DNA of 64,000 nucleotides from Pectinophora gossypiella (taxonomy: Eukaryota; Arthropoda; Insecta; Lepidoptera; Gelechiidae). The position numbers and the translations under genes were made by a program. The DNA lies in assembly GCF_024362695.1 (NCBI RefSeq), contig NC_065414.1, positions 8,511,501 through 8,575,500 on the forward strand, read 5' to 3'. Shown one piece after another: positions 12,772-23,417 of the stretch; within the stretch, counting starts at the first letter, position 1; every line of letters starts with the position of its first letter. Below the pieces are notes generated by a model. It was not told where the DNA came from, searched no databases, and saw only the letters and a program-made list of their open reading frames with translations.

Positions 12772-13549
12772 CGAGTGGTCAGTATGAGATGAAAGGCTCC
12801 TAGCAAGTGTTTTCTTTGAAAACCTACTTACAGGGTAAGAAAGCTTTTTATTTTATGACCTCGAATCTCGCCTATGAGAACCATCGACCACATTGTATGG
12901 AACACAAAAGGATGTCCATGAGGTTTTTTGGTGAGTGATAAACGGGAGCTGGAAAATAGAGACGTGTCGTGTAATAGTACCTGCTACCCGAGTACCGCAT
13001 ACTTAAGTAACACGTTACAACTCTTTGACAGCCGGCAGTAACTAGTACGTAACTTGTTTCGTCACTAAGTTACAGGGTTCTAAGCCTGCAGTAGTGTCAA
13101 ATTTGCATACTATTCATGTGTAGTGTGGATACGTGCATGTAGTTTTCAGAGAATGCTGTCCGTAGCGCCCGGATTTCCATTCAATTTTATTCACTCACCG
13201 TTTTACTAGATATAAAGTTCGAGGGAACATTTTGAATTTGTCTCAAAATATTTAGTTTTAAATTTACACCTGAGTTGCAACAGTTCTAACAACGTACAAT
13301 TATTATGTATTGTGAAAAAATGTATCATAGATTTAGGAGGAAATTTCTAAGTCTATGATCTGTGTCCTGAAATAAGTGACGTAATTTTCTCTTCATCAGC
13401 TGCTGGATATACATTCCTCCGCATTATTCTACTACGTATTTCCAATATTCCCTGTCTACAGTACTACTACAAGGACTGTTCTTATTTAAATTAAATACCA
13501 TGAACTTATACTACTTTACTATCACATAATTTCAAGTAACATCACTATT
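12772..13549. other. no recognised feature
   Basis: No coding exon or repeat recognised. Confidence 0.4.
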
Positions 13550-13812
13550 TACAGGCGCGGTCCGCCTACACGAACGCTAAATGTATCGCCTATGTGTAGG
13601 AGATTAGCGGAGAACCATTAATTTGTTAGCCAAGTGACCCTGTTTAGCAAGACCCCTGGTAAACTACCCGATAGCTTACACAATTTTTGCGCTCCCGGCC
13701 GTTTTTGTTAGCCTACGCTACAATATAAATCTCCCTCCTCTTTTTGTCTATCGCCACATGCAGCATCAGCTTAATTGTTCGCCACCCAAGATAAAAACGT
13801 AAGTAATAATAT
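13550..13812 (+). promoter_or_regulatory. possible promoter or LTR-like segment (weak)
   Basis: A segment with more GC than its surroundings. It carries a TATA-like tacaatataaatc at about 13719-13731, a C/T-rich stretch, and a possible splice donor (aaac/gtaagt) near 13798. This would fit a TATA promoter with a short non-coding first exon, but no downstream exon is visible and it could equally be a repeat. Confidence 0.2.
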
Positions 13813-14007
13813 TTAGTTATTTTATTTCAGACGTCATTTTATTGTGCAAATGTTCTTTATTAGTTTGTAAATAGGTACATAATTATATGAAAAAAAATGC
13901 CTAAAGAACTAAATAGATAAAGTACAAGTAATAAATAGATCCTCGTTATGTCCCAGTAAACATGCCAAAAAGCAAAGCTCCGACAGCGTGCCTACAAAGC
14001 TTTTAAA
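13813..14007. other. no recognised feature
   Basis: Short AT-rich interval between two weak elements. Confidence 0.4.
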
Positions 14008-14260
14008 TTACATACATACATAAACTCACGCCTATTTCCCACCGGGGTAAGCGGAGATTATAGAATTCCATTTTCTTCGATCCTGACACACTTCTCTTGC
14101 TTCCTCCACATTCATCAATCGCTTCATACACGCACGCCGGTTCAGAGTAGATCGTACTAAACCTTTTCTAAGTGCATCTCCAATTTGGTCAATGTATGTC
14201 CTTCTAGGTCTTCCTCTGCCAGCCCTACCATCAACTTTCACTTTATATACCGCTTTTAAA
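14008..14260 (-). pseudogene. LINE ORF2 C-terminal stub, minus strand
   Basis: The minus-strand frame ending at 14032 reads GRAGRGRPRRTYIDQIGDA, then NRRACMKRLMNVEEAREVCQ and ends WNSIISAYPGG. This is a typical ORF2 C-terminus of a widespread insect LINE. The stop lies within gggaaatagg, and the tail continues to the tatgtatgt-type end. Other 3' stubs of this family lie at 16585-16740, 40345-40480 and 53705-53800. Confidence 0.75.
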
Positions 14261-15611
14261 TTAAATATATCCAATTTAACCTTTCGTTTTTCTTTTAAAA
14301 TGGAAATGTTAAACAATTTATTGCGATGCTTTTTGCGAGTATATTACAGATCTTTGACGCGAGAATCATAGAATCACTCACTTGTTTAATGTAAAACGGA
14401 TTTGTCCGACCCTGTTTTCCACTATGTTATTTCTGCCGGGCACTTTTCCTATTGAATTTACATGCACCAAGCGCTTCCATGCCTGTCGCTTCATGCATAT
14501 GGATGGCGTTATGCAAACTGCAACTCTGCCTTCCATTGAATAAAAATATTTCAAATGTGATATTTCGTCAGTTTTGTGACTGACAATGTTTGTTTTAAAA
14601 AAGTAATTTCCTGAGACCATCCACTGCAGAAGCAATTATTAAATCAAGGAAAACGTTTTTCCTTTTAGAATTTAATTTGAGCCGTTCGAACTCAACATCT
14701 TTAAATTGTTGGTGTTCTTAGGTGAGTAATGATTTTTTTTAAATGCTTCCTATTCAATTGGAAATAATTGTTTGTATATTTTTAACAACGAGTGACTGCT
14801 GGCATATTGAAACGCAAAAAGCAACTCGGAAACACAAACATTGGAACAAATTAAATTAAACCCCTACAATTGCCAGAACTCGTCGCGAGCAACTCGAAAT
14901 GTTCACCAAAGTGCACAGTTAAGGCACCACACAAGTCTCTATTTAAGGATGTGTTCACCCGACTTGACTTCACTCACGATTGTTGATAACATTAATAAAA
15001 CTCAATACACTTCAATTTATTTTGAATTACATACATCTCTCGCTCCTGATCAGCAGGTACGGAGTTAAGAAGAAGCAAATATCAATTGCTTTTCATCCCT
15101 ACCATTTCGTAGACTCACTTCTGAGTTACGTGTTAGTCGCAGTGTCGATGAAAAGGGAGCTGTTTTATTCAGCTAAAAATTTCACTATTTAACGAGCAGT
15201 GACACAAACAGCGAAAAATTGGATTTGAAGCTATCCAAAAATTGGGCTCACACATGATATGTCCAATACTATTTCAACAGAAACAAAAAATACTCATATA
15301 GGTATTAAAATGTAAAACCAACGTCTATTTTTGGTGGTCGTTGTGTAATCCATTTTTGAAATGATGTTTGCACGTAAATCTACCAGTTAATCAAGAAGAC
15401 AATGACACACAATATTTGGTAACTACTTACGTACCATCACTGACGAAGCATTAATTAATTATGCATTAATAAAAAAGTTACGACCATATCCCAATTGGGA
15501 TACATAGAGGAACACTTTTCACCTATTATGATGGTAAATCTGAGAAACGATCCGGCAAGCATAAGTATGTTAAATAATATGTTCTCTATATCTCTAATAC
15601 ACCAATCACCT
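14261..15611. other. no recognised gene
   Basis: Open frames of 70-85 codons on both strands (for example 14635-14378 minus and 14841-15068 plus) lack motifs and splice context. A scrap of repeat V (catatcccaattggg) lies near 15483. Confidence 0.4.
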
Positions 15612-15800
15612 GATTGTCCAAAAAAGGAAAATGATTCCGTGCTTCAGAGGGCACGTTAAGCCGTTGGTCCCGGCTTTTAGCCGTAAAAACCACCTCCACC
15701 AACCCGCATTGGAGCAGCGTGGTGGAGTATGCTCCATACCCCCTCCGGTTGATTGAGGGGAGGCCTTTGCCCAGCAGTGGGACGTATGTAGGCAGTTTAT
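15612..15800 (+). repeat. SINE family B, tail variant with aggcctttgcc end
   Basis: Body with gcttcagagggcacgttaag, a ggtggagtatgctcc block and the 3' end aggcctttgcccagcagtgg. The tRNA-like head is missing. The same body and tail are joined to a tRNA-like head at 61741-62065. Confidence 0.75.
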
Positions 15801-15939
15801 GTTATCTCTAATACAAGAGCAGATAAAGGAACAAATAGACTTCACAAGAAGTTTAACAGGTGCCTACAGCTATCTAAACCAGTAAAACACAAATGAAAAA
15901 GTCGCAAGTCGCTCGTACAAGTCTACCCACGGTCTTAGC

Positions 15940-16070
15940 ACCACGCAAGACTACGACGACAAATATTTTCGTGCAAGTTCCAACTGCACCCGGCTGGTTC
16001 TAATCTTAATTTACAGTTGCGAGCAGTTTGTTCGCAAGTTAGCCGGCGCCGCTCCGCTTGCAGGTGAGCT
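15940..16070 (+). promoter_or_regulatory. possible promoter and non-coding first exon (weak)
   Basis: A CG-rich island in AT-rich DNA. It includes a cagttgcgagcagtttg initiator-like stretch near 16014 and ends in a strong splice donor, ttgcag/gtgagc, at 16063-16064. A non-coding 5' exon of a plus-strand gene whose next exons lie far downstream would look like this. No partner exon is visible in the window. Confidence 0.2.
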
Positions 16071-16584
16071 GAACAACAACTTGAATCCATGCATTTCTGC
16101 TTTATTGGCTTTGACTGAGTTTCCACCAGCTTAACTGATGTCTTGGTAGCGCAAGTTCTAAGTGATATGTTGTGAAGATGTTCAGCCTTAGCGTGTTCTT
16201 GAATGTATTAGACTTGTTACGTGTTAGTTTAGGTTCTTTGTTGTTCTTGCGTGACATCAGGTGTTCGTGTTAAACTAATTTTGATGTAATGCAAGTCTTG
16301 TTACGGTCTGATTTTCTATTAATTTCAGACGAAGCGTACGAAAGCTCGCCGGGTAGGTTTGTAGGAACGGTATGCGTCCTACATTGCATTATTTACGTCC
16401 TCTTTCGGTCAACGGTGACAAATGTAACCAAGCAACCAACATACCCGATATTTCCGAATTAAGCAACTGCCATCGTTAAATGAACTTATTGAAGCTACTC
16501 GTGTTATATTTTGAAAGCACGTGTAGTTAGTGTGCTACACAACGGAAAATAGAACCTGTTTTTTTTATTTTTTCCGTATGCAAC
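16071..16584. other. no recognised feature
   Basis: No coding exon or repeat recognised. Confidence 0.4.
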
Positions 16585-16740
16585 AGAACTTAAGAGTACT
16601 CTAAACCGGCGAGCATGTATGAAGGCTTTGATGAGAGTGGAGGCAACTAGAGCGGTGAGTTAGGCTCACAGTAAGTTCGATTCCGTGGTTTCTGTTACCC
16701 CAACAAGAAATAGGCGTGATCTTATATATGTATGTATTCA
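16585..16740 (+). pseudogene. degraded LINE ORF2 C-terminal stub
   Basis: Reads NRRACMKALMRVE from about 16605, matching the NRRACMKRLMNVE of the copy at 14032-14260. It is then broken by stops and ends in aagaaataggcgtgatctta. Only the extreme 3' end of the element is left. Confidence 0.65.
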
Positions 16741-17269
16741 CATATACCCCGACAACCGACAACCCCCCTTCTTGTCGTAGACAATTATATTTATTTTAAG
16801 TAATATACAGCTAAAAAGTATCAGATCATCTCTGAGCAGTTCACAATAGCACTATAATAAGTCCATCACACTAGGTTTTTCAAGTCACTTTTATTTTATA
16901 AAAAAAATAAATTGTTGCAATCGTCGTCGTTGACGTCACCGTAGCATAATATTTTAACCCAGAATAAGATAAGATCAGTGTTTTCTTTTAAATCTTAGGT
17001 GTTTGTTCTCAAGATTTAGATAAAGAAAAAAGATGGTACTTAGCACAAAAGATTTTCCAACGATTGACCAAAGTTTTCTCCCACCGAAAATACACGTAAA
17101 ATAAGTAAAATAATAGCGTTACATAAGTAAATATATGTATAGTATATGTGTGTAACGAGCATTATCTTAAAATATTTGTATTATAAGATCTACAATAAAA
17201 AATACCAATACTTACTACTCAGTATTGTATTGTATTGTTCCCTTTCTACAAATAAGTAATACCTAAATG
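16741..17269. other. no recognised feature
   Basis: AT-rich sequence. Confidence 0.4.
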
Positions 17270-17577
17270 AAAATAAAATATAAGTTTAAAACCCGACTAC
17301 GGAAAAATCACGCTTTAAAAAGTATGAAACAAGAAAATTGGTCTCTAAAATTCTTCCGAATAGTGTTGTTTAGGATACTATAGGTCTACCGGAATCTGAT
17401 GGCAAAAATAAAAAGTATCAAGACGTTTTTATCCAATTACCCGAGTGTTGCTTACTATAGAAATTTTATTTCCCCATTTGCCATCAGATTCTAGTACACC
17501 TACATCTTGTTTTATACCTTTTGGAGCGTGATTTTTCTGTAGTCGGTTTTTAGTTTTTAAACTTATATTTTTATTTA
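17270..17577. mobile_element. MITE-like foldback element, family 3
   Basis: Terminal inverted repeats: the left end carries atataagtttaaaacccgac and cggaaaaatcacgct, and the right end carries agcgtgatttttctgtagtc and tttaaacttatattttt. A second inverted pair lies inside, gaatctgatggcaaa at about 17392 and tttgccatcagattc at about 17477. It is non-coding. One end of a related copy lies at 40270-40338. Confidence 0.75.
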
Positions 17578-18874
17578 TATTGTCTTGGGGTCTTATTTAT
17601 TAAGAAAACTTGCTTCCGATACGTGTTTGGAGGTAAAACCTAGCCGGAACATGTCTAAGCAGCATGGGTAAGCAGTCATGTTATCAATTCAACGTAATTA
17701 TCGAGTAAATAAAAGAAACCAGCTAGTAATATGTTAATATTTGAAATTTGCAAATTAAGCCCTTTTATTTGATTCCCACCACAAATCCTTTCGATTTTTT
17801 TTCTTAATTTATGTCCTGTAGAGGGCGGCGCATTGAATTTAACGTAACGTCACATAGCCTGTAACCACCGGACAATCAATACTCTTCTAGTGACATCTCA
17901 TTTGTTAAATTCTGACAGGTGGTGTAGGAATTAGGTTAGACGTGCATACAGACACCGGTCAAACACATAACCAGAATATATTCCAGGTAATATTTACCGC
18001 AGTCGGGTGTATATTACCTTAAATATATTTGAGGTCAATACGGCTTAAACGAAATAAAGTAAAATGCGCTTCAATATATTTAAAGTTAAATTAAATGGCA
18101 TCACTTTATGATTGACTGCTTAAGAAAGTATGAACTTCAACTTATTTACTAATCTCAGCACTTAATTTAATTTCCAAGCAACTTTTGCAAATGTTGCAAA
18201 GTTGTTTTAAAAACAACAACTTCTCCTTTGAGTTTATGACAGTTTTAATTAATTATTCACTAAACACAAAACTTATTTTCCCGGATAACTAGCAGAGTCA
18301 GTCGCGTATAATCAGCGGAAAAGTTCCATGCATGGCCCACCGAGCAAAAAAAAAACTTAATAACTTAGTATTCCTTCCTTTCCTAGGGATGACCTTAAAG
18401 TCAATTATGGGCCATATCTCACTATGACACCATAATAGCGCCATCATTAGTAATATAAAATCTAGTAAGATAATAATCACACTTAAGCCCCTCTCACACT
18501 CTGATACAACTTATTCTCACATATGATGAAAGACATAATAATTACAAGCCACTTTAATTTAGTAATGTGAACACCAAAATCCTCATCTTTATGCAATTAA
18601 TTTATGGCCACACAGTTTGGTGGTTTATAATTTCACAGTTAGGTAGAGTAGTTGTACAAACTCAAAGTTAGTCAAAGGGATTCAACTAATTTGATTTCAG
18701 TGTTCAGCTGCGGCCTGTGTCTATTGGACCTGGGACGATAAATTACGAAGCAAGAATTACGAAGTAACAGAAGTGACTGTAACAGAATGTTGATGAACTT
18801 TTGACAGGTCCGTCGGTAGATACTTATTTACTTATATTAGAAAAGTTTTTGTGTATATTATTATTTCTTCTACA
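17578..18874. other. no recognised gene
   Basis: AT-rich sequence. Nothing supported. Confidence 0.4.
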
Positions 18875-18950
18875 TAATCATCATCATCATTGGCCTCATA
18901 CGGCTGTTTCAGAAGATTTATGACGTCATTTCCTCGAAGGAAAGCACTTT
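18875..18950 (-). repeat. retroelement tail with (CAT)n, minus strand
   Basis: Reverse complement of the tail at 40823-40888: catcatcatcattggcctca, tacggctgtttcagaag, atttatgacgtcatttcctcg. The shared sequence ending in a GATGAT run marks it as the 3' end of a retroposon family. Confidence 0.6.
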
Positions 18951-20312
18951 CATATAATCAGTCGAAAAAGTAATCGTCACCAAAACAACAACAAAACAGT
19001 ATCATATTGGGGTAGATAGGCAGAGATCACTGAATTTCTACGTTATACAATGAACCTGAAAGACCAGTTCTTCATCAAAATCAGTAAGGTTTTTCCAATT
19101 TCCAAGGCAAGAGTGAATAGACTCTTTCAGGTAAGCGTATCCATGTCGTCATTTACCATCAGATGAGATTGTGTTCAATTACTTGACTATCTCCGATAAC
19201 AAAAACGTCCTTTAAATACATAAATATGTAGCTCGATATCACAAGGTATTTCTAACCAGTAATTCTTAACGAAAACTTCCAGACGTCTGTGTGAGTGTTT
19301 AACAAATTTTACGATTTACACAGACTCTCTTTTGCTATACACATGTTAGAACTAATAAACTAATAGTCAATCGCATTAGTGTAACCGTATAGTGTTGCTT
19401 ATTGTATCGTCATGTCTATCACATACACTTAGATACGTGATCATGCTCAGATAGAACTGGATGTAGTCTCAACTACTTACCTAATTAGTTAGGTAACTTG
19501 TAGAGAAATGAGAGACTTGTGTAGAACTCAGTAGTACCATGTTCCTTGAGGTCTAAAGACGACAAGTGTGAGTAGTTTTTACACTCATTTATCAAGTAAC
19601 CGCGGCCAAGTAGTCGAACGTTTGGCTTTGACTGGGAAGTCGAATAGGTATATTTTTCTTTTTGTTTTTCTCAGCTAAGACGTATACTTTGTTCCAAAGC
19701 GAGCGCAGGAAATTAGACGGAGTGGAATTGTGCACCGGGCCCGGAACCTTTTAAACGGAGCATTTTATGACCTCTTCAGCTGCCTTATGCTGATATTTCT
19801 CGTTTCAGCTTTTAAATGGATTCCAAATGAGTCTATAAATTTCCTTCTATTCAATTAGACATCATAATACACATGTACATGTCACTGATAAAAGTTTTCC
19901 AATCGTAAAAAGCGTCGAGTCATGTTCAGTCAGACCCTTTTTTCCTTGTATTCCAATAAACTGAGTTTTTTAAATTCGGTCGAACATTCGACTTTTAAAA
20001 CGAAATTCAATAATGGTTTAAAGTGAACAGCTATCCAATTTTGTACCTCTGTGTTCGACAATCAACAAATTAGCAACGATGTTTAACATTACTCGGTACA
20101 GAGGTTTGCCTGCTTCCCAAACATTATAACATTGAGGACCCAAATTAATTATATTCTGGGGGCTTCTACCCGTACAATTTTGGTTAACATTTTTAGGATT
20201 CCAAAAGGCCAATTGAGTGGTATCACGTAGTGCTAGCTCACGCTCGGTCCCGCGTGACTCACTTTAAAAAGGAACTGAAACGATTCCACAATTTTACTCA
20301 TGAAGATAACTG
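18951..20312. other. no recognised gene
   Basis: AT-rich sequence. Short frames only. Confidence 0.4.
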
Positions 20313-20525
20313 CATTAATCAGAATCAAAATCAGAATCAGAATCATTTATTCAACGTAATTATCATGGATAAACTTGTTGAAGGTCAATGTAACATTTTT
20401 GAATTTACGTCATTTCGCAAGGTGTTATGGCTGAGGAGAAGAAATGACAAGAAACTGCAACAGCAACACATCTTTTAAATCAATGAGGGTACATTACAAG
20501 TTATTTAATAACTGGAGGAACACAT

Positions 20526-23417
20526 TTAATACCAGACATTTTTATCATTTAGGTAATCATTAATCTTATAATAGGCTTTTTTACATAAAGTAAGCTTCAC
20601 GTGAGCTTTAAATTTGTTCTCTGACAAATTTAAAATATTATCTGGTATTTTATTGTAAAAACGTATACATAACCCCAAAAAAGATGAATTTAATTTACTT
20701 AATCTAGAATTTTGAACAACAATTTTATTTTTATTCCTTGTATTGTAAGTATGCCTTTCACAGTTTCTCGGAAGGAGAGATACATTTTTACGCACATACA
20801 TAATGTTTTCATAAATATATTGACTTGCGACCGTCAGTATATTTATTTCTTTAAACAGCTCCCTTAAAGAGTCCCGACAACGCAGATTATAAATAGCGCG
20901 AACTGCCCTTTTTTGAATAATGAAAATAGTTTCTACATCAGCGGCTCGACCCCACAATAAAATACCGTAAGACATTATGCTGTGGAAGTAGCTGAAGTAG
21001 ACAAGTCTAGCAGTGGGTACATCTGTGAGTTGTCGGATTCTTCTGACGGCATATGCTGCTGAACTTAGCTTGCCCGCTAGTGATACAATATGTGGGCCCC
21101 ATTGAAGTTTTGAATCTACAGTAATTCCTAAGAAAACGGTGTGTTCAACAAAATCTAGTTTCTCGTCGTTAATTTTAATGTTATTATTTGCTTTCTTTAC
21201 GTTTGGTAGAACAAATTTAATACACTTCGTTTTCTTAGCATTTAGAACTAGATTATTTACTGTAAACCAGCTTAGAACCTGCGACACAGCGCTGTTTGCT
21301 TCGTCAAGTTCCTCTAACTTTCTATCGATTTTAAATATAAGAGAAGTGTCATCCGCGAACAGTACAATGTCAGCTTGGTTCTGTACTACATAAGGTAAAT
21401 CATTTATGTACACTAAAAAAAGGAATGGCCCCAAAATGGATCCTTGAGGAACTCCCATTTGAACATGAGAGCCCGAAGAAGTCGTACTATTGATTTGTAC
21501 CTTTTGTATCCTATCACCTAGATATGAATTTAACAAACTGAGAGCTCCATTATTTAATCCATAGTGCCTCAATTTCAAAAGCAAGGTCTCGTGATCCACG
21601 CAGTCGAATGCCTTAGACAAGTCACAGAATACTCCTACGGCATTCTGCGACTTCTCCCAAGCATCGAAAATGTGTCGAACAAATGTGACACTCGCGTCTG
21701 TTGTAGACCGACCCTTAGTAAAACCAAACTGCTGGCTGTGAAGTAAGTTATTTAAATTAAAATGACATAGCAGTTGGTCGAGAATAATTTTCTCGAAAAT
21801 TTTACTAAGTACTGGTAGAATAGAAACCGGTCTATAATTCGTGGGGTCTGATTTTGTGCCCGATTTAAAAAGAGGTATAACTTTACTGATTTTCATTAAA
21901 TTTGGAAAAGTGCTATTTTCAACACTCATATTAAAAATGTAAGCTAGATATGGTGCTAAGATATCAATAACAGAGCTCATCAATTTGACAGACAATCCCC
22001 ATAAATCTTTCGAGGTTTTAAGTTTCAGCTGTTTGAATATTTTAACAATACTACTCGGATCAACGCGTTTAAAATCAAATAATTCAGTGCAAGCAGTAAC
22101 ATTACTTTTCAACAATATATCAGCTTGAACAGGAGAGGACCTGAGAGATTCTGTAGTTTTTACAGGGATGTTCGTAAAGAATTTATCAAAAACTTCAGCT
22201 ACATCTTTATCTTGTTTAACTAACCCAGTGCCCGATTCTATATTATATTCTAATTCACGCGGTTTCGAAGCGTTTGTTTCGCTATTTATTACTTGCCAAA
22301 CTGCCTTTATTTTATTATCCGCGGTCTTTATTTTACTACTAATATGCATCTGTTTGGCTGTATAACACACTCTTCGAAATATTTTAGAATAATTTTTGAC
22401 GTAGCTTTTAAAACTATCAGTGTGTGTATACGTTTTTTCCTCATATAAAGAATAAAGAGTATTTCTACTTTTGCGAATGCCTACGGTAGCCCAGTCACTG
22501 AACTTGAATGATTGACTGTTGGTAACTACCTTTTGAGGAAAATTATTTTCAAATTCTTTATGGATAATAGTAAAGAAATCCCTGTAAAAATCGTCAGGAT
22601 TGTCTGTATCAAAGTTTGGACAAGGTAAGTTACTTATAAGACTATTTCGATATTTCTCTATCCGAGTATCAGTGATGGGTCGTGTACGAAATTTAATTTT
22701 CTGAACATTTTTAAGTACTGGAAAACTGACCAGCTGCCCACTGTGATCTGACTTAAAACAGTTAAGGATACTGTTGTCTTGGAAGTCACAATTGCAAAAA
22801 ACGTTATCTAAACATGAGGCAGTTGTTTCTGTAATTCTAGTTGGCTCCATAAATATATTAACAAGGTTAAAAGATTTAAACAAACTTAGAAATCTAGTTG
22901 TAATTGAATCTACTTCATATAAATCAACGTTAAAATCTCCACACACTATAATGGCTTTATTACTTTTAGATATGACCTTCAGTACATTTTCCATCACTGA
23001 TTCAAAAACTGTGAAGTTAGCACTGTATGGGGGTCTGTATACGGCTACAACAATATGTTTCTCTGTTTCTATACATGAAATCTCCATAGTGCCCTCTATC
23101 GAAAGTCCAGTAATATCTTTGCGTTCTTTATATTTTAAACTATTTCTGATAAAAATAAGGGAGCCACCACGTAATTTGATCTTTCGACAGAAAGCGCTAG
23201 CGAAATGATAATTTTTAAAACCGAATAACAATTCATAATCCTTAAACCAATGCTCTGTAATACATAAAATGTCAATAAAAAATGTCTCTAAAAATAATTC
23301 TACGTCTAATTCTTTGCCAGAGAAGCCTTGAATATTTTGGTGAACTAGTTTTAATATTCCAAGCTTCTCTTTTGTCTTATTGTCTAGTTTAAAGATGAAG
23401 TACCATTCGTGGTACAT
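20526..23417 (-). CDS. LINE ORF2: APE-type endonuclease plus reverse transcriptase
   Basis: A 963-residue polyprotein for target-primed reverse transcription. The endonuclease spans about residues 22-235, with N28 (VHQNIQG), E55 (CITEHW), YRPP at 127-130, GDFNVDL at 160-166 and the SDH triad motif at 223-225. The reverse transcriptase spans about 505-760, with NYRPVSILPVLSKIFEKI (527-544), the first catalytic Asp D599 in CDLSKAFD, GVPQGSILGP (655-664), FADD at 687-690 and a downstream LGITVDSKLQW. All key residues are present and the frame is uninterrupted. The start ATG overlaps the end of ORF1 by 34 bases in the -1 frame, with a TAG three codons upstream in the same frame. ORF2 is therefore probably made by reinitiation or by a frameshift inside the overlap. 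The C-terminal part lacks an RNase H signature that I can see. Confidence 0.93.
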   Translation of the reverse strand: MYHEWYFIFKLDNKTKEKLGILKLVHQNIQGFSGKELDVELFLETFFIDILCITEHWFKDYELLFGFKNYHFASAFCRKIKLRGGSLIFIRNSLKYKERKDITGLSIEGTMEISCIETEKHIVVAVYRPPYSANFTVFESVMENVLKVISKSNKAIIVCGDFNVDLYEVDSITTRFLSLFKSFNLVNIFMEPTRITETTASCLDNVFCNCDFQDNSILNCFKSDHSGQLVSFPVLKNVQKIKFRTRPITDTRIEKYRNSLISNLPCPNFDTDNPDDFYRDFFTIIHKEFENNFPQKVVTNSQSFKFSDWATVGIRKSRNTLYSLYEEKTYTHTDSFKSYVKNYSKIFRRVCYTAKQMHISSKIKTADNKIKAVWQVINSETNASKPRELEYNIESGTGLVKQDKDVAEVFDKFFTNIPVKTTESLRSSPVQADILLKSNVTACTELFDFKRVDPSSIVKIFKQLKLKTSKDLWGLSVKLMSSVIDILAPYLAYIFNMSVENSTFPNLMKISKVIPLFKSGTKSDPTNYRPVSILPVLSKIFEKIILDQLLCHFNLNNLLHSQQFGFTKGRSTTDASVTFVRHIFDAWEKSQNAVGVFCDLSKAFDCVDHETLLLKLRHYGLNNGALSLLNSYLGDRIQKVQINSTTSSGSHVQMGVPQGSILGPFLFLVYINDLPYVVQNQADIVLFADDTSLIFKIDRKLEELDEANSAVSQVLSWFTVNNLVLNAKKTKCIKFVLPNVKKANNNIKINDEKLDFVEHTVFLGITVDSKLQWGPHIVSLAGKLSSAAYAVRRIRQLTDVPTARLVYFSYFHSIMSYGILLWGRAADVETIFIIQKRAVRAIYNLRCRDSLRELFKEINILTVASQYIYENIMYVRKNVSLLPRNCERHTYNTRNKNKIVVQNSRLSKLNSSFLGLCIRFYNKIPDNILNLSENKFKAHVKLTLCKKAYYKINDYLNDKNVWY

